A DNA stretch of 64,000 bases from Pseudomonas graminis (GCF_004364335.1 NZ_SOCR01000006.1:219873-283872), one strand, 5' to 3'. Shown: positions 29,506 through 38,216, counted from the stretch's first letter. Translations and numbers: made by a program. The notes: generated by a model not told the origin, from the letters alone.

Positions 29506-31409
29506 CAGACCAGCACCTCGGCCAGATTGCCTTTGGATTCGAGCCAGCTCTTGCGGTCGCCTGCGCGCTTCTTGGCCAGCAGCATGTCCATCATTTCCGA
29601 CGTGGCTGCGAAGTCATCCAGGGTCAACTGCACCAGTCGGCGGGTGTTCGGGTCCATGGTGGTTTCGCGCAACTGCGGCGGGTTCATCTCACCCAGACCT
29701 TTAAATCGGGTGACCTGCGGCTTACCGCGCTTCTTCTCGGCCACGAGCCGGTCGAGAATGCCGTCGCGTTCGGCTTCGTCCAGGGCGTAATAAATGTCCT
29801 TGCCCAGGTCGATGCGGTACAGCGGCGGCATGGCGACATAGACGTGACCCGCATCCACCAGCGGGCGGAAATGCTGGACGAACAACGCGCACAGCAAGGT
29901 GGCAATGTGCAGACCGTCGGAGTCGGCGTCGGCGAGGATGCAGATTTTGCCGTAACGCAGCTGGCTCATGTCCGCAGCGCCCGGATCAACCCCGATCGCC
30001 ACCGCAATGTTGTGCACCTCCTGGCTGGCGAGCACTTCGCCACCGTCGACTTCCCAGGTATTCAGGATCTTCCCGCGCAACGGCAGGATGGCTTGAAATT
30101 CCTTGTCCCGGGCCTGTTTGGCGGAGCCGCCCGCAGAGTCACCCTCGACCAGAAACAGCTCGGAGCGCATCGGGTCCTGACCCGCGCAATCCGCCAGCTT
30201 ACCCGGCAGCGCCGGGCCTGACGTGATGCGTTTGCGCTCGACCTTTTTACTCGCCTTGAGACGACGACCGGCGTTGCTGATCGCCAGCTCGGCCAGTTGC
30301 ATGCCCATCTCCGGGTGCGCATTGAGCCACAGACTGAAAGCATCCTTGACCACACCGGAGACGAACGCTGCTGCCTCACGGGACGACAGCCGCTCTTTGG
30401 TCTGGCCGGAGAATTGTGGCTCCTGCATCTTCATCGACAGCACGAAAGCGATGCGCTCCCAGACGTCTTCAGGTGCCAGTTTCACGCCGCGGGGAAGCAG
30501 ATTGCGGAATTCGCAGAAGTCACGCATCGCGTCCAGCAGGCCCTGACGGAGCCCATTGACGTGGGTGCCGCCCTGGGCGGTCGGAATCAGGTTGACGTAA
30601 CTTTCCTGAACGCTGTCCCCGCCCTCGGGCAACCACAACAGTGCCCAGTCGACGGCTTCTTTGTTGCCTGCGAAAACGCCGCAGAACGGCTCGTCCGGCA
30701 GACGCAGAAAGTCAGACACTGAGTCCTGCAGGTACGAGCGCAGACCGTCCTCGTAATGCCACTCGACCTTCTCGCCGGTGCCTTTGTCCTCGAAACTGAC
30801 CAAAAGGCCCGGGCACAGAACCGCCTTGGCCTTGAGCACGTGCTTGAGGCGGCTGACGGAGAATTTCGGGGTGTCGAAGTATTTGGGGTCCGGCGCGAAG
30901 TACACGCTGGTGCCGGTATTGCGCTTGCCGACGGTGCCAATCACGGCCAGTTCGCTGGCTTTGTAGCCATCGGCAAAGGTCATTTCGTATTCGTTGCCAT
31001 CGCGCTTGACCCGCACCCGTACCTGGGTCGAGAGCGCGTTGACCACGGAGATCCCGACGCCGTGCAGGCCGCCGGAGAACTGGTAGTTCTTGTTGGAGAA
31101 TTTGCCGCCGGCGTGAAGCTTGGTGAGGATCAACTCGACGCCCGACACGCCCTCTTCCGGATGAATGTCCACGGGCATGCCGCGACCGTCGTCCGACACT
31201 TCCAGCGAGTTGTCGGCGTGCAGAATGACCTGCACAGATCGGGCGTGGCCTGCCAGCGCTTCATCGACGCTGTTGTCGATGACTTCCTGCGCCAGGTGGT
31301 TGGGGCGTGAGGTGTCGGTGTACATGCCCGGCCGTTTGCGGACCGGGTCGAGGCCCGAGAGGACTTCGATGGCGTCTGCGTTATAAGAGCTAGCGCTGGG
31401 ATTGGCCAT
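29505..31409 (-). CDS. parE: DNA topoisomerase IV subunit B
   Basis: ParE supplies the ATPase of topoisomerase IV. The 634-residue protein has the GHKL ATPase motifs (QEVIDNSVDEALAGHA, SDDGRGMPVDIH, GGLHGVGISVVNAL), the transducer, and the TOPRIM domain with EGDSAGGSAKQ and the metal site DADSDG. Length matches Pseudomonas ParE. Three 13-bp direct repeats lie in the 103-bp gap upstream. Confidence 0.97.
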   Translation of the reverse strand: MANPSASSYNADAIEVLSGLDPVRKRPGMYTDTSRPNHLAQEVIDNSVDEALAGHARSVQVILHADNSLEVSDDGRGMPVDIHPEEGVSGVELILTKLHAGGKFSNKNYQFSGGLHGVGISVVNALSTQVRVRVKRDGNEYEMTFADGYKASELAVIGTVGKRNTGTSVYFAPDPKYFDTPKFSVSRLKHVLKAKAVLCPGLLVSFEDKGTGEKVEWHYEDGLRSYLQDSVSDFLRLPDEPFCGVFAGNKEAVDWALLWLPEGGDSVQESYVNLIPTAQGGTHVNGLRQGLLDAMRDFCEFRNLLPRGVKLAPEDVWERIAFVLSMKMQEPQFSGQTKERLSSREAAAFVSGVVKDAFSLWLNAHPEMGMQLAELAISNAGRRLKASKKVERKRITSGPALPGKLADCAGQDPMRSELFLVEGDSAGGSAKQARDKEFQAILPLRGKILNTWEVDGGEVLASQEVHNIAVAIGVDPGAADMSQLRYGKICILADADSDGLHIATLLCALFVQHFRPLVDAGHVYVAMPPLYRIDLGKDIYYALDEAERDGILDRLVAEKKRGKPQVTRFKGLGEMNPPQLRETTMDPNTRRLVQLTLDDFAATSEMMDMLLAKKRAGDRKSWLESKGNLAEVLV

Positions 31410-31452
31410 GGGGTCTCGTCATCAAGTCGTTCATGAAATTTCGGAGTGCTAC

Positions 31453-31488
31453 TGTTCTTACAAAAATGTTTTACAAGAATGTTCTACA
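31453..31488. repeat. Three 13-14 bp direct repeats upstream of parE
   Basis: In an AT-rich patch 43 bp upstream of parE, TGTTCTTACAAAAA, TGTTTTACAAGAA and TGTTCTACA follow each other directly (consensus TGTTYTACA). The spacing puts copies a little over one helical turn apart. Their function is unknown; a regulator site is possible. Confidence 0.6.
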
Positions 31489-31512
31489 TATGTATTGCAG
31501 CAATGGCTCAGG

Positions 31513-32130
31513 TCAGAGCCCGGTCAGATCGACGCCCTGGAGCAATGCAGGTGCGAACCCGGCAAAGCTCAACAGCGCTGGCATCTTTGCAGCAAAACCC
31601 TGAAACCCGTGATCGCCGCCCGCTTCGATGCGCAATGCACAGGCCCGATAAAAGCTCTGGGCACGGCGGTAATCCAGCGTCTCGTCGCCCGTTTGCAGCC
31701 ACACCTGAATCCGCTGCGGATCCTGTGGAGCGGGCACTTCCAGCTCGGCCAGCGCCGTCACGTGGTCGTGCGTCAGCTCCCAGCTCTCGCCGGTATAAAG
31801 GTTTTGTTGGGTGCCGAGAAAACCATCGAAGAGCTGGTGCGGATTGACCGCCGGGTTGATCAGCACAGCCTTGAGGCCGTGGCGCTCAGCCAGGTGAGTC
31901 GCATAGTAGCCGCCGAGCGAGCTGCCGACCAGCAGCGGCCGGCCGAGCTCCTCGATCGCGCCTTCCAACTGCGCCAGCGCCTTTCGCGGATGATGATGCA
32001 GTTCGGGCACGCGCAGATATTCGCTCAACCCCAGACGCGCCATCAGCGTCGTCAGCTGCGTGGCTTTCTGCGACCTGGCCGAGCTGTTCAGGCCGTGAAT
32101 ATAAAGAAGCGTCGATTGATCCTGGTTCAC
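31513..32130 (-). CDS. yqiA: YqiA family esterase
   Basis: A 205-residue alpha/beta-hydrolase of the YqiA family, with N-terminal LLYIHGLNSS oxyanion region, nucleophile elbow GSSLGG (S71), and the catalytic His in GGDHGFQGF. YqiA has esterase activity on short acyl chains; the physiological role is open. The GTG at 32130 is supported by GGGAGG seven bases upstream. The yqiA-parE adjacency is conserved from E. coli to Pseudomonas. Confidence 0.92.
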   Translation of the reverse strand: MNQDQSTLLYIHGLNSSARSQKATQLTTLMARLGLSEYLRVPELHHHPRKALAQLEGAIEELGRPLLVGSSLGGYYATHLAERHGLKAVLINPAVNPHQLFDGFLGTQQNLYTGESWELTHDHVTALAELEVPAPQDPQRIQVWLQTGDETLDYRRAQSFYRACALRIEAGGDHGFQGFAAKMPALLSFAGFAPALLQGVDLTGL

Positions 32131-32273
32131 TCAGTTGCCTCCCAAACGGCAATCGATACACCCCGGACGGGCGGGCCTGTCGGCACTCATCCGGGCAAAG
32201 CCACGCAGTTTACAGGGTCAACTGCGCAAAGACTTGCCTGTTGATGAATCGCTGCACATTGAGGAAGTTTCCT

Positions 32274-33083
32274 TCAATAGCCCGCGCCGTTGATGTCGAC
32301 GTCGAACAGGCCGGGATCGATGCGCGAAACACCGGTTTCGATCCGGCCTTCATCGTGCAGACGCAGCCAGCGATAGCCGGGCGCAATGTCATCGAGGCCG
32401 AAGTCCACGCTGTTCGGGGCGAACTGGATGCAGGTTGAGGGCGAAGCCATCAGGCGCACGCCGTTCAGGGATTGATCGAACGCTTGATGCACATGCCCCC
32501 AGAGCAGCGCGCGCACTTGGGGAAAACGCTCCAGCACGGCGAACAACGCTTCGGGATTGCGCAAACCAATGGGTTCCATCCACGCCGCTCCGATGGGCAC
32601 CGGGTGATGATGCAGACACACCAGATGATGCCGCTCCGGCGCTTCGCTCAAGGCCTGGGCGAGCAACTGAAGCTGGCCGTCTTGCAGATAACCGGGGACA
32701 GATCCGGAAACGGCAGAATCAAGCATCGTGATCCGCCAGTTGCCGACGTCGACGACCGGCTCAAGAAAGTCGCTGTTTTGCGCGGCAATCGCCATCTCCC
32801 TCAACTCGTCGTGATTCCCCGGAATCCAGCGCGCGGGCGCATTCAGGCGATTGCTCGCGTCGCGAAACGCCTGATACGACTCAACCGTGCCGTCCTGAGA
32901 CAAGTCGCCCGTGGCCAGCACCACATCAATCGCCGGCTGCTCGCCGAGCACAAGTTCGACCACCGCATCGAGACTGGCGCGCGTGGGCATGCCCAAGAGC
33001 GCGCCGTCCGCCTCGGCGAACAGATGACTGTCGGTCAGTTGAACGACCAACACGGATGAGGGATGAGAGGATGCGCTCGACAA
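32274..33083 (-). CDS. cpdA: CpdA, 3',5'-cyclic-AMP phosphodiesterase
   Basis: CpdA hydrolyses cAMP and so limits Crp/Vfr signalling. The 269-residue protein carries the class III metallophosphoesterase motifs in order: LTDSHLF, ATGDLSQDG, GNHDE, HHHPVP and WGHVHQ. The start is TTG at 33083 with AAGGAG seven bases upstream. It lies in the conserved nudF-yqiB-cpdA-yqiA-parE series. Confidence 0.95.
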   Translation of the reverse strand: MSSASSHPSSVLVVQLTDSHLFAEADGALLGMPTRASLDAVVELVLGEQPAIDVVLATGDLSQDGTVESYQAFRDASNRLNAPARWIPGNHDELREMAIAAQNSDFLEPVVDVGNWRITMLDSAVSGSVPGYLQDGQLQLLAQALSEAPERHHLVCLHHHPVPIGAAWMEPIGLRNPEALFAVLERFPQVRALLWGHVHQAFDQSLNGVRLMASPSTCIQFAPNSVDFGLDDIAPGYRWLRLHDEGRIETGVSRIDPGLFDVDINGAGY

Positions 33084-33204
33084 TGGCCATCTCCTTGGGC
33101 GGATGTGGCCGGATTATGGTGTGAGATTGGTGCGGCGGCAAACCTGGAAAGAGGGGCTGGTTCTCATCTGCGTGCAGAAAATCCAGCCGATAAGTCGCGC
33201 CGTC

Positions 33205-33657
33205 TCAGCGCACTGCCTCAAACTCATGCCCGCACGCCAGGCAATGGCTCAGCCATTCGCCCAGAAATACGTTGAGCTGGGCCTTTTCGTCGGGTTGGTG
33301 CATGTCGGCATTGGGATAGGGATAGATACCCTGGAAGCGGCGTGCATGTTCGGCGCCGATGACTTCGGCCATGCGCGCGTCGTGGTAGACCTGCACTTCC
33401 AGCACGGGCACCGGCAGCCACGGCAGGCTGTGTTCCTGACGGACTTGCAGCGTGGTGGTGTAAGGGCAATCGAGGATGACCTCGACCGCCAGCACGCCCA
33501 GCATCTGGTCGCCCTGGGTTACGGCGACACGGCGTGAGCGTTGTTGATTGCGCATATCGGGCAGCAAACGCATCAAGCGCGCGTAGTTCGCCTCGCAGGC
33601 GGCTTGCAGCCCGGCGAGGTCGACACGATAGCGCTCGCGCAGAAGATTCACGACCAT
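33205..33657 (-). CDS. DUF1249 family protein (YqiB)
   Basis: A 150-residue soluble protein of the DUF1249 family; a DCPYTTTLQVRQE strand and a VYHDARMAEV helix are the recognisable conserved blocks. No biochemical function is established. The frame is open upstream, but the ATG at 33657 (MVVNLLRERYRVDL) overlaps the end of nudF by 10 bp and matches homologues. Confidence 0.88.
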   Translation of the reverse strand: MVVNLLRERYRVDLAGLQAACEANYARLMRLLPDMRNQQRSRRVAVTQGDQMLGVLAVEVILDCPYTTTLQVRQEHSLPWLPVPVLEVQVYHDARMAEVIGAEHARRFQGIYPYPNADMHQPDEKAQLNVFLGEWLSHCLACGHEFEAVR

Positions 33658-34265
33658 AGCCCCCTTACTTCGGCGCGATTGAGCGCCAGCCATTGCATTG
33701 CAATAATAGTTGCGGCGTTGACGATGCGCCCGTCCTTGACGGCTTGCATCGCGTCGTCGAATGACCAGACCGACACCCGGATGTCTTCGGCCTCTTCGAC
33801 CAGCCCGTGCAGCCCACCTGCCCCCTCGCTGTCGCACTTGCCCAGGTACAGATGCACGAATTCGTTGCTGCCGCCCGGCGATGGAAAGTATTTGGTGATC
33901 GGCCAAAGGGCGTTGAACGTCAGCCCAGCTTCCTCTTGTGCCTCGCGGTGAGCAACCTCCTCGGGCTCCTCTTTTTTATCGATCAGGCCGGCGACCATTT
34001 CAATCAGCCAGGGGTTTTCATGCTTGCCGATAACGCCGACGCGGAACTGCTCGATGAGCACAACTTCATCGCGCTTGGCGTCGTAGGGCAGCACGCACAC
34101 TGCGTCGTGGCGAACGAACAGCTCACGCTTGATTTCCGGGCCCATGCCACCCGCGAACAATTCGTGGCGCAACTGAAGACGGTCGAGCTGGTAAAACCCT
34201 TTGAAGCAGGTCTCACGGTGTTTGATTTCGTAATTCGTCGGCGTCGATCTGTTGCTATCCGTCAT
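33648..34265 (-). CDS. nudF: ADP-ribose pyrophosphatase NudF
   Basis: This Nudix hydrolase splits ADP-ribose into AMP and ribose-5-phosphate. The 205-residue protein contains a full Nudix box (GLIDKKEEPEEVAHREAQEE, then AGL). The ATG at 34265 (MTDSNRS) is selected over the longer frame to 34421, whose N-terminal part has no similarity to NudF. First gene of the run that leads to topoisomerase IV; it is divergent from the lipoprotein at 34484. Confidence 0.93.
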   Translation of the reverse strand: MTDSNRSTPTNYEIKHRETCFKGFYQLDRLQLRHELFAGGMGPEIKRELFVRHDAVCVLPYDAKRDEVVLIEQFRVGVIGKHENPWLIEMVAGLIDKKEEPEEVAHREAQEEAGLTFNALWPITKYFPSPGGSNEFVHLYLGKCDSEGAGGLHGLVEEAEDIRVSVWSFDDAMQAVKDGRIVNAATIIAMQWLALNRAEVRGLWS

Positions 34266-34483
34266 AGATTTCTCACTGCTTGAGCACTGTGTCCGGGCCC
34301 ATCCTAACGCGCTGTGGTGCGGGATGCAGCCCTTTGAATTCGCAAAACCGGTCACCGGGGTAGACGACCGCCGGGGAAAGCACTCTAATCCGCCCGATGG
34401 CGAACTGATTGCGCCACCCACAGTCGAAGGACGTTGCCGTTGCCTCCACGTGACGCCCCCTTATGCCGATGCCAAGGATCAAC

Positions 34484-35230
34484 ATGTCTTTTCTGAAGAT
34501 CATTTCACTGGCCTGCGTGGCCCTGATTTTGGGCGCCTGCCAAAGCCTGTTCCAACCCAATCTGCGCAGTCCGCTGACCGTTCAGCGCGACGCCTCCGAG
34601 CTGATCAAGCCCGGCTGCACCACCGATGATTGCCCGCTGGTAAACATCGACACCGTGCATTTCCCCGATGCGCCGAAACTTGACGAGATCGTTCAGCGCA
34701 CGCTGCTGCAACTGACCCGCAGCGACAGCGATGGTCCGGTGCCGCCAACGCTGAAGGCCTATCAGGAGCAATACCTGAGCCGCGCCCCGGCTCGCAACAG
34801 CAGCTACCTGCAGGCCAAAGTACGTGAGCAGCATGACGGAATCGTGGTCGTTGAGCTGTCCAGCTACGTTGATTCCGGCAGCGGCCAGGGTAATCCGGGT
34901 CGCGCGTTCATCAATTATTCCCGCCAGCAGCAGCGTGTTCTGACGCTGGCCGACATGCTGATCCCGGGGCAGGAAGCTGCATTCTGGGACAAGGCCCGCC
35001 TGGCTCATCAGGCCTGGCTGATCAGCAGCAAGCTGGACAAGGACACCGAGTTCCAGAACATGTGGCCTTTCAAGCAAACTTCCAACATTGCTCTGACGTA
35101 CGGTGCGGTGATCCTCAAGTACCCGGTGACAACCATCGCCCCCTACGCCATGGGCCACATCGAGCTGAAGATCCCGTACCCGCAGCTGAACGGCATCGTC
35201 AAGCCTGAGCTGTTTCCTGGCCGGAGCTGA
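34484..35230 (+). CDS. Lipoprotein with RsiV-like (DUF3298) domain
   Basis: A 248-residue lipoprotein with signal peptide and lipobox LGAC, followed by a domain whose C-terminal part (RVLTLADMLIPGQEAAFW, then an APYAMGHIELKIPY end) resembles the RsiV/DUF3298 fold. Homologue of PA4972, which sits in the same place next to nudF. The ATG at 34484 follows AAGGATCAAC; a further ATG at 34463 is less likely. Function unknown. Confidence 0.8.
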   Translation: MSFLKIISLACVALILGACQSLFQPNLRSPLTVQRDASELIKPGCTTDDCPLVNIDTVHFPDAPKLDEIVQRTLLQLTRSDSDGPVPPTLKAYQEQYLSRAPARNSSYLQAKVREQHDGIVVVELSSYVDSGSGQGNPGRAFINYSRQQQRVLTLADMLIPGQEAAFWDKARLAHQAWLISSKLDKDTEFQNMWPFKQTSNIALTYGAVILKYPVTTIAPYAMGHIELKIPYPQLNGIVKPELFPGRS

Positions 35231-35244
35231 TCGGTAGAACCTGG

Positions 35245-35273
35245 GCCGGCGCTCGAAAAGGCGCCGGCTTTAT
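35245..35273 (+). terminator. Terminator after the lipoprotein gene
   Basis: GCCGGCGC pairs with GCGCCGGC across an 8-base loop and is followed by TTTAT, 15 bp past the stop codon. Confidence 0.8.
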
Positions 35274-35479
35274 CTTGTAACGCCCCTTCTTGCAAACGCC
35301 TCATTTAAATAACTCTTATACTTCGCCACTTCCTACATACACTTTCCCACCCGCAAACTAATACTTTAAACAGATACATTTTCCGACCTCGCCGTTATTA
35401 AACCTCTTGTTTATTGACGCTATCCCGACGTAATCATTAAGTTCCGCACTGAACTTTTTGGAACTGTCAGGGAGACGGG

Positions 35480-36838
35480 ATGCGCTTATGGAATATCCTG
35501 CCGTCATGGTTTGAGATTGAAGACCGGCTAAGAGATGAAATCAACAGTAGAGGCCAAGGTCACTTCAGAAGTTATCTGAATGAACACGCGCTTTCGGTCG
35601 AACTTGTATTGCGTCGTGTCGACAACATCAGAACTGCTTTTTACCGCGCCGAATTTGAAGCCAGCGCATTACTGCGACAGCGATTCGCAGACCTCGACAT
35701 ATCCGAAGTGCTGTTTGATCTGATGGGCGTCGTCGGCGACATGGCCATGATCATTGTCGGCAGCGTCCTGGCCGGCGCCGCGATGGGTGCGGGGGTGGGC
35801 GCTCTGGCAGGTGGCGTAGGCGCGGGGCCCGGCGCGATTGCTGGCATGGCGGCGGGGTTGCAAGCCAGCAGCTGGATTCTCGGGGTGCTTGGGCTGGCGT
35901 CGGTCGCGGAGTTTTTCGTAAAAGGCCTGCCTGCGCTGCTGGAACACTACGTGCGCGGTATCCAGGTCGCTTGGGACGGGACCCGAGGCAACGATGGGCT
36001 AAACCCGATTTCACAGGACGACCCGTGGGTTGTCGATCAAGCGGCACACCACATCGCCCGCGGGCACACGGAAGTGGTAATCCTGCTGCTCGGCGCGGTG
36101 GTTGAGTACCTGACCCGAGGCCGCGGCGACATCGCGCTACTGGCTGGCCAAATGCGCGCCAGCAGAAAAGGCGCGCGGCTGGCGCAGTGGATGGTCAAGC
36201 ATGAAGAGGGTCTTAAGGCGCGGCCTGACTTACAGCCGCCTGGGGCTCGGGCAGGTGGCTCGACCACACCGGAGCCTAGGTCCGACAGCCATCGTGAAAC
36301 CGATCGACCGGGCGGAAAGAAACCGCTGGGCATGCCGGAATACAAGGTGCCATGCTTTAACGCGAGCAACCTGCACCACAGCAAGATTCCCGAGTTCGAC
36401 AGGCAACTGGTGGGACAGGAAAGAGGGCTGAATGATTTGACCGTGGATGAGTATTTGCGGGGGCGGGAGGCGTTCAAGGCTGGGGAGAAGGTTAGGGATC
36501 CGGGGGTGGCGAAGCAGGCACGGATGCAACTGAACGACAGGCTAGAAGACGATCTACTCAACGAGCTGCTGACGCAAGGAATGCCCTTTGACAAAGCCAG
36601 TAGTGAAGCCGAGAGGTTAGCCAACGACAAGATGCGCACGTTAGCCGCTCTTTACAATCCGGATTTGTTTGTAGGGGGAAAGGATGTCATCTCGGATTTT
36701 GGAGACCGGGGAGTGAACTCAAGCATCGGGTCTCAGTGGCGTTGGCGAGTAGATAGCTTGGACCAAGCAGTGATGAGAGTTAACGCAGCGGATCGATACA
36801 CGATAAAAATCAACGCAAAGCTAGAGCGATGCAAATAA
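35480..36838 (+). CDS. Polymorphic toxin, glycine-zipper N-terminus and Ntox15 (Tde-like DNase) C-terminus
   Basis: A 452-residue probable interbacterial effector. The N-terminal part (about 1-230) holds a hydrophobic, glycine-rich segment (about 82-147, containing GSVLAGAAMGAGVGALAGG) of the glycine-zipper kind known to aid translocation of Tde effectors. A hydrophilic Pro/Arg linker (about 232-285) leads to an Ntox15 (PF15604) domain (about 290-452): FDRQLVGQERGLN, TVDEYLRGREA, NPDLFVGG, GDRGVNSSIGSQW. In family members I recall, the catalytic HxxD reads L-H-N-P-D; here it is Y392-N-P-D395, so activity is in doubt. Start ATG has GGGAGACGGG upstream. Two Tdi-like immunity genes follow. An AT-rich upstream region and lack of vgrG or PAAR nearby suggest an acquired orphan cassette. 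Confidence 0.82.
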   Translation: MRLWNILPSWFEIEDRLRDEINSRGQGHFRSYLNEHALSVELVLRRVDNIRTAFYRAEFEASALLRQRFADLDISEVLFDLMGVVGDMAMIIVGSVLAGAAMGAGVGALAGGVGAGPGAIAGMAAGLQASSWILGVLGLASVAEFFVKGLPALLEHYVRGIQVAWDGTRGNDGLNPISQDDPWVVDQAAHHIARGHTEVVILLLGAVVEYLTRGRGDIALLAGQMRASRKGARLAQWMVKHEEGLKARPDLQPPGARAGGSTTPEPRSDSHRETDRPGGKKPLGMPEYKVPCFNASNLHHSKIPEFDRQLVGQERGLNDLTVDEYLRGREAFKAGEKVRDPGVAKQARMQLNDRLEDDLLNELLTQGMPFDKASSEAERLANDKMRTLAALYNPDLFVGGKDVISDFGDRGVNSSIGSQWRWRVDSLDQAVMRVNAADRYTIKINAKLERCK

Positions 36839-36846
36839 GAGGTCAA

Positions 36847-37473
36847 ATGGAAGAATACTTTGCTTATTTTTTAAAAAGAATGGGGCCATCTATTCACAGA
36901 AGAGAGGTTCCCGTCTCTACGTGTGACAAGTACAAAGACAAACTTCCGCCCCTGTTGATTTCTCATTGGGAAAAATACGGCTGGAGTGGTTATGGGGACG
37001 GAATATTCTGGACAGTCAATCCTGCTGAATACGATGTTTTCATTTTGGATTGGCTAGCTGACTCCGGTATAAATCAGCATGATCAATTTCACGTTATCGC
37101 AAAAAGCGCCTTTGGCGATCTGTACTTATGGCAAGAAAAAACGGGCAGTCGTTTAACGATCTGCTCCGTATATGCACGTTACTCGCTTCGAAAAACCAGT
37201 TCGTCTCCTATCAATCCGGACATAAGCGTGCAGTCTTTCTTCGCCTCGAAAAAGCCAGAGAATAATGATTTAGAAGGGCTCTTCCACGGAGCGCTGAAAA
37301 CATTAGGCCCGCTACAACCCGATGAAATGTATGGCTTCGTCCCTGCCCTCGCGCTCGGCGGGCCAGCCGATCTGAAGCATCTGCAAAAGGTCAAAACCAT
37401 CGAGCACCTCACTTTCCTGTCCCAGCTCGCACCGCTGACAGACTGGGGATTCCCGGACCTCGACTCGCTCTGA
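36847..37473 (+). CDS. Tdi-like immunity protein 1 (GAD-like + DUF1851)
   Basis: A 208-residue protein that should neutralise the preceding toxin. The N-terminal half is GAD-like (YFAYFLKRMGP, YGWSGYGDGIFWTVNPAEY, AFGDLYLW) and the C-terminal half is DUF1851-like (LQPDEMYGFVPALALGG), the architecture of Tdi1 of Agrobacterium. The start is the ATG at 36847 with AAGAGG before it; it begins 8 bp after the toxin stop, so the two are translationally linked. Base composition is clearly more AT-rich than in neighbouring core genes. The last 57 residues are identical to those of the next gene. Confidence 0.85.
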   Translation: MEEYFAYFLKRMGPSIHRREVPVSTCDKYKDKLPPLLISHWEKYGWSGYGDGIFWTVNPAEYDVFILDWLADSGINQHDQFHVIAKSAFGDLYLWQEKTGSRLTICSVYARYSLRKTSSSPINPDISVQSFFASKKPENNDLEGLFHGALKTLGPLQPDEMYGFVPALALGGPADLKHLQKVKTIEHLTFLSQLAPLTDWGFPDLDSL

Positions 37474-37546
37474 CTAACCTCAGGAAGCATTACTTGGTGA
37501 GACAGAAATCCGAGCAGGTGCGGACGAGTAACAAAAGAGAGATCGA

Positions 37547-38173
37547 ATGGAAGAGTACTACGCATATTTCCTTGAAGAGATGGGCCCTGCGCTGGGCAGA
37601 AGAGAGGTGCCTTTATCTACACTGGACAAGTACGCTGAGAAACTTCCTCAGCAACTCCTGAATCAGTGGCGCGCGCACGGCTGGAGTGGCTACGCCGAAG
37701 GACTTTTCTGGACCGTTAATCCAGCGGAGTACCAGGAACTGGTTGCTGAATGGCTGGATGATTCGGGAATACCCGATTCCGGCTGCTATCACACGATCGC
37801 CAGAAGTGCTTTCGGCGATCTTTATCTTTGGCATGAGAAAGAGGGGAATTGGCTGAACTTAACGATCCCATACGCACGCTTCCATAGGACCAAGCCAAAC
37901 GTTGGAAAATATGAATTTGATACAGTGATCGAGGTATTTTTTGCGGCACAGAGTCGAGAAGCCAATGATCTTGACGACCTTTTTCAGCAAGCGCTGAAAA
38001 AATTAGGGCCGCTACAACCCGATGAAATGTACGGTTTCGTCCCTGCTCTCGCACTCGGCGGCCCGGCCGATCTGAAGCATCTGCAGAAGGTCAAAACAAT
38101 CGAGCACCTCACTTTTCTGTCCCAACTCGCACCGCTGACAGACTGGGGATTCCCGGACCTCGATTCGCTTTGA
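37547..38173 (+). CDS. Tdi-like immunity protein 2 (tandem paralogue)
   Basis: This second GAD-like/DUF1851 protein has the same length (208 residues) as the first, 73 bp downstream. The last 57 residues are identical to those of the first copy, while the first 150 have diverged (for example GRREVPLSTLDKYAEKL against HRREVPVSTCDKYKDKL). It may protect against a different toxin variant or be a back-up copy. Start ATG has AGAGAG upstream. No toxin gene precedes it directly. Confidence 0.85.
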   Translation: MEEYYAYFLEEMGPALGRREVPLSTLDKYAEKLPQQLLNQWRAHGWSGYAEGLFWTVNPAEYQELVAEWLDDSGIPDSGCYHTIARSAFGDLYLWHEKEGNWLNLTIPYARFHRTKPNVGKYEFDTVIEVFFAAQSREANDLDDLFQQALKKLGPLQPDEMYGFVPALALGGPADLKHLQKVKTIEHLTFLSQLAPLTDWGFPDLDSL

Positions 38174-38188
38174 GTCGCCCGCCGGCAT

Positions 38189-38216
38189 TGAGCCTGATTG
38201 TTTTGCTTCAGGCTCA
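38189..38216. terminator. Hairpin between immunity gene and cytX
   Basis: TGAGCCTGA pairs perfectly with TCAGGCTCA around a T-rich 10-base loop, between convergent genes. The following T-run is lacking, so strength is uncertain. Confidence 0.55.

Noticed and set aside
31440..31500. LexA or Fur box before parE
   Set aside because: The repeats fit neither CTGT-N8-ACAG nor the Fur 19-bp consensus.
35480..36838. Interpretation as a colicin or membrane pore former
   Set aside because: The hydrophobic part is N-terminal and the C-terminal domain carries Ntox15 blocks, so a nuclease is the better call.
37474..37546. Remnant of a second toxin gene between the immunity genes
   Set aside because: The 73 bp show no similarity I can see to the end of the toxin gene.
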